Positions 1-10,300 of a stretch of 28,980 nt of DNA are shown here, in pieces (within the stretch, counting starts at the first letter, position 1; every line of letters starts with the position of its first letter). The translations under genes and the position numbers were made by a program. The DNA is from Hyphochytrium catenoides (Eukaryota > Sar > Hyphochytriomycetes > Hyphochytriales > Hyphochytriaceae), in contig FLMG01001750.1 of NCBI GenBank assembly GCA_900088475.1, positions 1 to 28,980 on the forward strand. Reading direction: 5' to 3'. The notes under the pieces were generated by a model. That model did not search any database. It had not been told where the DNA came from and saw only the letters and a list, made by a program, of their open reading frames with translations.

Positions 1-215
1 GACAGAGTCAGAAGAGAGAGAATGAAGGTCGCCCGATGCCAAGAAGAGGAGCAAACTTTTGAAAAGGCAACACCAGGGATGACACAGAGAGAGAGACACA
101 GAGAGAGAGACACAGAGAGAGAGAAATTACGAGAATAGAGATATTGCGAGATTGTGCGAGAGAGAGAGAAGACAGGGAGTGAGAGAGAAAAGAGAGAGAA
201 AGAGAGAGGGAGAGG

Positions 216-269
<54 letters not shown>

Positions 270-722
270 AGAGAGAAAGAAAGAGTTTTTGGTATCTACC
301 TCTTAACTAGTGGTATATAACAATTGTAACGGAAATCTATAGGACTGTTCATATTCTGAAGGCCTTTAACCCTCACCAATGTAACAACACAGCAACAATT
401 TCTGGGTGCAAAAGGTTTATAACACATTATGGTGTGTAGAACCCCCGCAAAATCACAAGCTGGTGTCCGTATGACAGCCAGCTCGAGCCACAAGGAGAGA
501 GAGAGAGAGAGAGAGAGAGAAGAAAAGGGTTAGAGAGGGGAATAAGAACATTGCCCTCCTCTCTCTCTCTCTCTCTTTTTCTCTTCTCGTCTCTCCCTCT
601 TTCTGCTCTCTCACTGCCTCACTGTCTGGAGAACTCTTTCACCTATGTCATCTCTGTCTCTCTAGATGCTCTGTCTCACAACTGTTTACTCTGTCTCGAC
701 ATATTGAATTCTAGTCCGTCTG

Positions 723-754
<32 letters not shown>

Positions 755-1299
755 TCTTTCTCTTTCTTTCTCTCTCTCTTTCTCTCTCTCTTTCGCTCTC
801 TCTTTCGCTCTCTCTTTCGCTCTTCTCCTCTGTCTCCTCTCTCTCTTTTGCTCTCTGTCTTTCTTTCTCACTCTCACTCTCTCTCTCACACTCACACTTT
901 TCTCTGATCCTCTCTTCTCTTCTTTCCTGTCTCTGCTTCTCTGATTCTCTGCCATCAAGTTCGCTTTGCCTGTCCCTGTGATCTGCAATCTCTCTCTCAG
1001 CATCAGAGTGCATGTCCTCGTCCCAGATGATGTTGAAGCTCCTGGGATAAAGACTTTCCAGAGCTTGTCGTGCCGTCTCTTTTCCTCTCTTTCTCTCTCC
1101 TTGTCTCTCTCTTTGTATCTCTCTCTCTCTCTCTTTCTCTCTCCCTTCTCTGTTACAGATCTTCGGCTATTATGCCATTGGGAAGTCTCTTCTTTTCTTC
1201 CTCTCTCTCCTCCTCCCAAACTTCCTTCTCCACATATGGACAGGGGGTCCGTTAGCTTGGCTTGAGAGGCCATAGTCCTCTCTCTCTCCTCTCTCTCTC

Positions 1300-1348
<49 letters not shown>

Positions 1349-1356
1349 TGTCTGGA
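1..1356. repeat. GA/CT low-complexity upstream region
   Basis: This stretch is dominated by purine GA tracts (about 60-290, with a perfect AG run at about 221-264, and 496-520) followed by CT-rich pyrimidine sequence (about 550-1345, with a perfect TC run at about 1310-1344). Open frames here are Ser/Leu/Phe or Arg/Glu strings read from the dinucleotide repeat and show no domain. Only about 290-490 is of normal complexity, and I see no gene in it. The final TC run ends 12 bases before the PLD start codon, so this region probably holds that gene's promoter and 5' untranslated sequence. A TATA box or other core element is not clear. Confidence 0.7.
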
Positions 1357-4300
1357 ATGGAGCTACAGCCAGCGCAAAGTTTGCGGGCCAGAGAGAAGGA
1401 ACCAGAAGAGAAGAGAGAAAGAAGAGAACAGCCAGAGAGAGAGAACGAAGAGAGAGAAGAGGAGAGTTCTCCTATGGCATCTCCTGGCTGTTCTGCTGCG
1501 CCTTACTCAGAGCTGGAGGGAGACTCACACGCCTCAGCCTCTCCTCCTCCTCTCTCAAACAGAAACAATAGGAAAAAGGGAGAGAGAGCGAGAAAGAGAG
1601 AGACAAAAGAGGAAGAGGACGAAGAAGAACTCTTCCCTGAGGATGTGGAGATCTGTCACGCGCTGGTCTTCAAGCCTCAGAGACGGCTCTCAGGTTACTG
1701 CGTCTTCATTGCTGAGGTGAGCTGACAAGCCTGCGAATGGAGAGAGAGAGTGGGGGTGAAGGAGAGAGAGAAAGAGAGAGATAAATGAAGAGGAGAGAAT
1801 AAAGAAGAGAGATCAAGGGCAAGAAGGGAGAGAGAGGAAGTCGGCCAGACAGAAAGAGATAGTGGGAGAGAGAGAGAAGAAGAGAGAGAGAGAGATAAAG
1901 AAAGAGACAGAGACAGAGACAGAGACAGAGAGACAGAGAGAAGGCAATGGAGCAAAGGTTTCGGAGAAAGAGAGGCGCCACGCCAGTCAAGAGGACATCA
2001 AAGAGCTACAAATAGAAAGAAACGAAGAGTGAGAGGGAGAAGAGCATAAAATGAGAGGAAGGGAGGAGGATGCCGTGGGAGGGGAGGAAAGAACAGGGAA
2101 GAGAGAGACCAAAAGACAGAGACATATCTCAGCTAACCATTCCCTCTCTCCTTCTCTCTCTCGTGTCTCTCTCTTGCTCTCTTCTTCTTTGCCTTCTTCT
2201 CTCTCTCCCTTGATCTCTCTCCTGTCCAGGTCTTTTGTGGCTCTAACTCCTGGTCCATCGTCGTCACTCGCTCTGGGATCCTGCGGCTCTACCTTCGCCT
2301 TCTCCCTCATCTTCTTCTCCACTGTGCCTGTCCGCCAGCCTTCCCTTGGTTCCTCCTCAAGGTTGCTGGGCGATCATTCACTCGGAAAAGAGTCTCTTCT
2401 TTCTTCCTTTTCTTGGATTCGTGTCTCTTTTCTCTCTTTCTTCTCTCGCCTACCCTTTCTCCGTCCTCGCTCGATCCTCTTTCTCCTTCGTCGCTCTTTC
2501 TCTCTCGCTCTCTTTCTCTCCATCTCTCTCGCTCTTTCTCTCTCTCTCTCTGCAGAGCAGATTGTAAAGAGACAGACTCTCTCTTTAGCTTGCTTTTTTT
2601 CACACGCCAACACCTGAACCGCCTTTTCGTTCCGCAGTGCATCGTAACCCTGGATTTGTCTCTCTCTTGTGACACACTTTCTCACTCTCTTTCTTTGAAA
2701 CTTCAAAAATCTTCTCTTCTGTCATTTCTCTTCTCTCTTACTGACTGTTTCTTTCCTTGAAGTTTTCTCTCTTCCTTTAGATCAATCTCTAACTCTGTCA
2801 CTCTGTTCTCTGTTACTGCGGTCCTTCTGTTCCCTAGGCTCTCCCGGCTGCATCCGTAGCGGGAGAGGCGCCTCGAGTGGAGAAGCTACTGAAGTGTCTC
2901 TTAGCTATAAAGCAAGCTCGAAGGTGAGAGTAACAAGCAAAGTCAATGTTCTCCCCTTTTCTTTTCTGCTTCTTCTACTGCCACAACATCTCTCTCTGTC
3001 TCTTCTCTCTCTCTGTCTGTCTATGTCTCGGACCTCACTCACCATGTGACGTCCCTGTCTCTCTTCCTTTACTCCTTACTGAGCCAGTTCCTTCCTCTCT
3101 TCATGCAGATCGGAGACTCTTCTGTCTTTCCTTGGCTTCAGCCGCCACCGATTTTCTGACAGATTCGGGCCAAGCATCTTCGAAGCGCATGTGAGGGCAG
3201 TCTTCAAGTGCTACAATCCACCCTGGTACCTCATGTTCATATACAGCCAGGTAGAGCTCTCTCTCTCTCTCTCTCTCTCTCTTCATCTCTGTCTCCCTCT
3301 CTCTCTCTCTCTGTCTCTCTCTCTCTGGTGTCTTTCATCTCTCTCATGAGGTTCCCTTGCTAACAAGTTGGCCTCTACTATCCCTTTCCTATCAACTAGC
3401 GCTTATTTCCTGTCCTTTCTTCTCTTTCTTTGCTTTCGCTTCCTTTCTCTCCCTCTCCAAGTTTTTATTCTGGCGCCTGGCTGGCTGTATGCCTGACAGG
3501 AATGGTCGCTCTCTCTGTAGAAATTAGAGATGATTGCACAGAAGCTGAGAAAGTTCTTCTTAACTGTTGGTAGGGACTATGAGGCCGGTTGACTCTGCCT
3601 GTTCGTTTGTGTGTGTTTCTCTCTCTCTGCCCTCTCTCCCTCTCTCTTTCCCCTAGATAAATGACAGTGTTTCTGGATTAGTCCTCAGTCTTGAGCTCTT
3701 TCCGTTGCTTATTTTTCTGCCAATTCGTTCTTTTCTCTCTCGTTCTCTCACTTCTGCAGGTCACAACATATTCTGCGCGCTTATCTTTCTCCCGGTACTC
3801 CTCCTGCTGGTCCTCCTGCCCTGGACGGCTAAAGAGGCGGCCGTGGAAGAAAAGACTGAGAATGGAGAAGACAACACGCAACATCGTAAAGGTAGAGAGA
3901 GAAGCAACGGACAAAGAAGTGGAGCTGGCAACAAGAGAAAGAGAGATAGCGGAAAAGAGAAAGGAGAGAGAGAGAACCATTAGTTGCGTAGAATGAGGTG
4001 CCTCTCCCCTTACCCGCTCCCTAACCTTTGGCTCGTCCTCTTTAGAATACGTGCTCTTCACGATGCTTGGGTTAGGCTTGGTAGTGCTCCCGCTCTTGTT
4101 CTTTATTTGGTCCTTCTTCCAAGAGCGCCTGGGACGACGAGGATATTGGCTAGTGGTTCGCTCCTCTTCTGTCTCTCTCTATCGCAAGAGGAGTGATTCC
4201 TCTCCAGCGCATGTCTTTCTGCTGGATGGCGAGCTGAAGGTAGAAAGAAGCAGGCCGAATTGGAAAGGTCAGTTATATATAGAGAGAGACTACCGCTTGG

Positions 4301-7300
4301 AACAGTGGCAACAAAAGAGAGAGAAGGACAGGAGTCCTGAGCACCTATTGATAATTATCTGGGGCTCTCTCTTTTAGAAGTCCCAGTCTCTAATAATGTT
4401 GTTTGTCAATGAGCCATCTCTCTCTCCCTAACCATCACTTAGGGCTAACACTACAGCTTGCTGTCCTCCCTCTCTCCACGGAACCACACAGATCTTCTCT
4501 CTTGGATGCCTCACGGTCTGGAGGTGAAAAGTCGGAGCGCTGCGCTGGAAGTGGATTTTGGCTTCGTCTTCACTGGGCTCACGCGCACTCTCGGCCTCAT
4601 CTTCACCTTCCTCCTCCTCACAGTCTTTCTAAGTACGGCTCGCCACAACCTAAGCGTTCTCTGCCTTCACTTGGCTCTCTCTCTCTCTTCATTAGTGAGC
4701 TTTCGCTGTCTTCTTTGACGCTTATCAGTCTTCCTGCTTCTAGAGCTCTCAATTCAGTGTCCCACCTACAAATACAACGCTTGCTAACTACTCTCCTAAA
4801 CGGCTCTGGCCCAGGCTCCCTACTATCTGCTCTCATGTTCGTCTTCATCAACCTTTCTTCGCCAGGGTTAGCACCTGGATGGGGGAGCCCCTCTTCTTTC
4901 TGCCTGATTTCTCCCAATGATGTAGTTACTAGATCTCTTTCTTCTCGTTTGGTCCTTACGAAACGCGGACTAACACTCAATTTCTCTAACTCTCCCTTTC
5001 CGCCCTCTTCTCTCTATCACTGGCCCTTGGCTCTCGGACAATGGTTGCTTGTTGATTCAACTCAACGTGTCTGACGGGTGACAGGAATCAAGTTCCCTTA
5101 TTCATCTCTGCCATTTCGTTCCTTTCCCCCACCTCCACCTTCCTTCAATCAGACAGCTTTTACAGCAGATCCGCGTGTCATGGCCTGTGGCTTCGCTATC
5201 TCCACTCCTCACTCCTTGGCCCTCTCTTTCATCGCTGAATCACCAGATGGAGCGAGCGTACAGCTTCTGGTAAGCGTAACGGCTATTTATTTGTTTAGCA
5301 AGCACTTTTGGGTGCTCCCTCCATCGGCTTACAAACCTCCTTCGTGTGCCAGTGCTGGTGGCTTGTGGTAGTTCCGCTACTCCTTCTCCTCCTTGCAGCT
5401 TTCACTCTCTACTGACTACCATTCCTCCTCCTTCTCTCCGCTTTCTTATAATAGGCTCACGGCCCTCTGAAGGACGGCTTTGCCCTTGGTAGCTCCACAG
5501 TCAACTTTAGTGAACTCATGCAGATAGAAGCCATAAGCAGCAGCTGGGTGCTAACGTAAGAGGGACCAGGAGTGTCGACGAGGAGATTGAGAGTGAGGAA
5601 GGACAGGGCGTCAGAATCGGCCACCAACAATAGAAGTAGATCTAAAGAGACGGCCCTTCCAGTGAGAATGGGTCATGTGTCGAGTTTTATGCGCGGCTGG
5701 TGTACAAAGAGAGATATCTAGAAAGGGACTCCGAGACCAAAAGAGGTAGCTCGGAGAAGAAGTAGAAACAGAGAGCAAAGAACGAGTGTTAGTTTCAAAA
5801 GTGCGACACAGATGCCTTTGTTAACTAATGTTGTCTTTTTCTCCCAGGTATGCGCCGTACGTGTACTCTCTCGCCTCCGTCACCTTTGACTCCAAACAGC
5901 TCATAGTCGTCCTTACCTCCCCACCCCCACAGGTAAAGAGCGGGCACACAAGGAGAGAGTTAGAATAAGAGCGAGGGAGAGGAAGAGATGGGAGGTGTCC
6001 CGGAAGCCCAAGTCTTAATCTTCTCTCCCCTCTCACTGTTTCCTCTCTTGCTTTCTTTTCGGCCCAGATACCGTCTGCCTACTTGGGGATACCTGAGAGC
6101 TTGTCTATTGGCGACTGGGAGGAGAGTGACGGGCAGGATACACAGCTGTTTGGAGTTTATCTTTCATTGAGTGAGGATAATAAGACCGCTACGTTCAACA
6201 ACATGAACGGGACAATCTGTGCAGTCAACATTCGGTTGACATCAGCGTCAGGTGAGCCGAGTAGCTGACTTAGAAAGTGTAGAGACAACTTTAGTCAAGG
6301 TCGAGAAGTTTCAGAATAAAGGTGCTGAAGGGCTTTGTTATGGGTGAAGACGGTATCGACCATCATCCCTTAGCTGTTTGGTCTGGTGCCCTTGCTCCAC
6401 CTCTCTCTCTCCCAGCTCCTCCCTGTTGATTAATAACAACCTTAACCGTCTCCGCGTCACCGATTCCCCAATGTCTCTTTAGGTGCTTCTTCAGCTAACG
6501 CGCTATGGACGATGTTCTACTGTCTGGTGAGCTGTATCATTGGCCTTCTGGCGACAATCTTACTAGAGCTGCTGCTGACTTACATCGGTCTAGAAAAGGT
6601 GACCCACACGCTCTACACATTGAAGGAGTTGCTCTCTCTCTCTCTTTCAGAAATCTGTGGCGGTCTCTTCCCCATTGTTAAACTCTCTTTTTCTCGCTTG
6701 GCACCATTCGCTCCCACGGACTACTCTTCTTTTAATCGCTCTTCTTCTGTTGCCAGTCTCCATCTAAACGGGAAATTACTTCCAAAGGCACATGTGAGGA
6801 GAGACAACTTCATACGGATTCTGCAAGCTGTTAGTGAATCCTCGGTCTGGGCGCGCGGCAGCCAACGGTTCGGGTCATACTCTCCCTACCGTGAGGGAGA
6901 CGTGGGCGATGGAAAGCAGAAAGAATCAGAAATGAAGAAACCCAAGAGCCGAGGAAGAAGCTCACACCTGTTGCTGGCGACGGCTGAGACCGTCACCTTT
7001 GATGAAAACCAGAGTGAAAGGATGGCGGTAAAGCAGAACACCTCAGGCTCCTCCCTTAGAGGCCAAGACGAGCAAAGGGCAGAAGTGCAGCCAGACGAAG
7101 GAGAACTCGCGCCGCCGCCGCATTGTGAGGAGAAGAAGGCCTTCTCTGCGTTAAAGTGGTTGGTCGACGGGAAAGAGACTTTCTCTTGTATGTTGAACGA
7201 ATTGCAAATGGCTCAGAAGGAGATCCTTATCGCCGGCTGGTGGCTATGCCCAGATGTCTACCTAGAGAGACCTGCGGGTAAGCGAATATTGAAAAGGTTC

Positions 7301-10300
7301 CCGCGGAAGTCAGAGGTCAATGCCATCACATGGGGATAATACACAGAGATCACAGTCCTCGTAATGCAAAAGAAATGGGTGACAGACAGAGAGTGTGTGA
7401 CATAGCTTAGGGGTGAGGAGCGCCGCCGGCAAAAAGATTAGCCTACGGTCTGTGAGAGAGTGAGAGAATTAGGGCGGTTCAGCTCTCGTTAGAGGAGTCT
7501 TAAGTGGGAAAGGATGCCAAGAGATGGAGCAGATGGGGATTAAGGGAGAAGGGACGTGAGAATAGCTTGCTGAGAGTCATCCTGCTGAAATTTACCCTCT
7601 TGCTTCCTCTGGTGGCTATTGTTAGATCTTCACCCAGAAAGCAAGCTAGAAACAGTTCTGAAAGAGAGAGCGGACGCCGGAGTGCGAGTCTATGTCTTCA
7701 TGTATAAGGAGCCAACCGTAGCCTTGACTCTTAACAGGTAAGGAAGACGGCGCTGTCTTCCCTGCCGACGTCCTCATTGCTTTGTCGCCTTCCGTAATGG
7801 TCTTTTTTCTGCAGTCTCTACTCAAAGAAGCGGCTCGCCAAGCACCCAAACATCTTTGTCCAGAGAGACCCAAAGTTCCAGCTCCAGGATCTAGGCTTTT
7901 GGTCCCACCATGAAAAGATCGTAGTCATTGACCAACAGATTGCCTTCATCGGAGGTAACAGAGATTAGAAAAAGGCATCACAATCTTTTGCTGAGAGGGC
8001 TGCAGTCAGGGCGGATCTCAACGTGGTCGAGTCCACTATAGACTCGTTGTTCACTTTCCTTTTCATCCCGTTTCTTCTGTTCAGGGCTAGATCTCTGCTT
8101 TGGTCGCTATGATGATAAGAAACATGCCCTCACCGATAACCAGCGACCTTACACGTGGCCGGGCAAGGACTATTCCAATCCCAGGTCAAATGGACAACCA
8201 GTTCTCCCCGTCCTTACATTCTTTTTGTGTCTCTTGAAACCTCTTCGTTCAACCTTCTCGGTCTTCATTTTCATTTCTTCTAATCTACCTCTGTGAGTCT
8301 CTCACTATTCACGGTCTGAACACACCTCCTTCGTCTATTCGCCGCCTTGCCGCGTCATGGCATGGTCCAAATCTCCTTAGAATCTCATGACCGCTTCTCT
8401 TTGATGCACAAGATGAGCATCATTGTTTGTCTAATATTAATCCTGCTTGTTTGTCATTGATTGAACAGGGTGAAAGACTTCGTGGAGGTAGAGAAGGCTT
8501 ATCAGGATCTCGTTGACAGGGAAGTTGTGCCTCGACTGCCCTGGCACGACGTGCACTGCACCGTCTACGGTGCGGCGGCAGGAGATGCAGCGAGGCACTT
8601 TATCCAGCGGTGGAATTATTCGCTGACCAAGAAGCATATAAGCTTGAAGCACGGGTGAGGCAATCAGTCGGAATTCCTTTCGCGTAGAGGAAGGGAGTTA
8701 GGAGGCAGAGTGAGGAGGGACCGAGTCCGAGCCTGCGTCGTGCTGTCTCCTCTTTGCTTCCTCACTAACCCTGTTTTTTGTCACCTTTCTTATCTGCCAG
8801 CATCTGCGTGTGCTGTCGAAAGCGTCGAATGAAGAAGTACGAGCGGCTAGCGATACTTCCCTGCAAGGACCCGCATTCTCTTGCCCTTCCAACTGTCGAT
8901 TTTTACCTGCACAGCCTCAAAGCTCCATCTGGATCTACCCCGTCCCCGGAGGTCTTTTCTTTCAAAGCAAAGAGGCCGGCGGTGGCCGGCAGTGAGTCCC
9001 CTACCCCTTCTTGTCCTTCTCTCTCTAACATGGTTTCTGATGGTGGAATTCTTACCTCTTCTCTCGCGTCACCCCCTTAGTTTCCTCTTCGTTGAAAGGT
9101 GGAGCTATGATCGTAGCGCCGTCGCTGTTCACACATTTTATTCCCTGATGGATGATTCTGTAGGCCAGATAGAGACCGCTCCATTATCTTCCAGCTCCAT
9201 TGAAGTCCTCGGTGGCCGCATTCCCTGTTCTATCCAACTATTGCGAAGCGTCACGCTTTGGTCCGCTGGTACCAAGCTGGAGAACTCGATCCAAACGGCG
9301 TACCTTCACCTCATTGAGACTGCGCAGCACTATATCTATATCGGTACGGAACACCACCTCTTGGCAGCCTTAGCGGCTTTCGTTTTAGGAGCGTTAGACA
9401 GCGAGAGTTACTGGTGCTGCGAGTCTAGATCTCTGAGCTCATAGTTTACGCTCATTCCTTACTCCATTGCTTGCTTGTCTCTCTCTCACACTCTCTCCAT
9501 TTGCGGCGTCTCCCTTTTGTCTTCTCTCCTTGTGGCCGCTTCTCCACGTCTGGATCACAAACAGAAAATCAGTTCTTTGTGTCTGGGATTGTGGGACAGC
9601 AAGACGTGCGGAATCGTATCTTACAGGCCATCGCTGATCGGATAATAAGGGTACGTTGTCCACTCAGGAAGGCATTTGGAAGACCCCGAAGTATCTCGCT
9701 CTTCCGTTGTCGAATCTTCGGTCTCATCCTCCTCAATCTCATCGTGCTTTCACTGTCAGGCTGAGGCTCGCAAAGAGCCATTCCGCGTCATAGTTGTGAT
9801 GCCCCTCCTGCCTGCTTTTGAAGGAGATGTGGACGACCAGAAGACGGCCATGAATCTTCATGGGGTCATGTTCTGGCAGGTACTGGTTGTTCTTCCCTGC
9901 CATCTTTTATTCATAAATATACTTCTCTTCGCCGTTCCGTAGACACTATTCATCAATGTCTCTCTCTCTCTCTATCTTGTCTGTCTCTCTCTCTCTCTCT
10001 CTTGTCTGTCTCTCTCTCTCTGTCTGTCTCCCTATGTCTCTCTCTTCCTCTCTCCCTCTTCCTTTGGGAATGGTGCTCTTACCTCTAAGGTCTCTCTGGT
10101 CCTGAAGCTCTTGGCCCTCTCACTACTACCCTGCCTGTTATCTCTCATCACCAGTATCAATCTATTTGCCGTGGAGGCAATTCCCTTTTCGAGTATCTCT
10201 CTTCTCATGGCGTGGACCCGCACCAGTACGTCTCATTTTTCGGACTGCGCAAATGGGATTCACTCAACGACACGGCAGTCACGGAGCAGGTGAAAAGATC

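Noticed and set aside
60-290. CRISPR-like or satellite array
   Set aside because: Simple GA microsatellite with no repeat-spacer structure; the genome is eukaryotic.
686-1273. Long minus-strand frames full of Arg/Glu and plus-strand Ser/Leu frames
   Set aside because: They are translations of GA/CT dinucleotide repeats with no domain or normal codon pattern.
3521-3592. A terminal exon ending at the TGA 3590-3592, giving a separate 219-aa gene
   Set aside because: The donor GTAGGG at 3570 joins in phase to the exon at 3760, and the PX-to-PH linker then continues correctly into the PLD.
4641-5074. Extra exon inside the 4633-5165 intron, where a long frame is open
   Set aside because: The flanking exons already join in phase, and no GT-AG pair in between gave a fitting, domain-like exon.
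6651-6767. End of an independent membrane-protein gene before the PLD
   Set aside because: The PH domain begins upstream (4046) and ends downstream (6757), so the two parts belong to one protein; kept only as a possible isoform.
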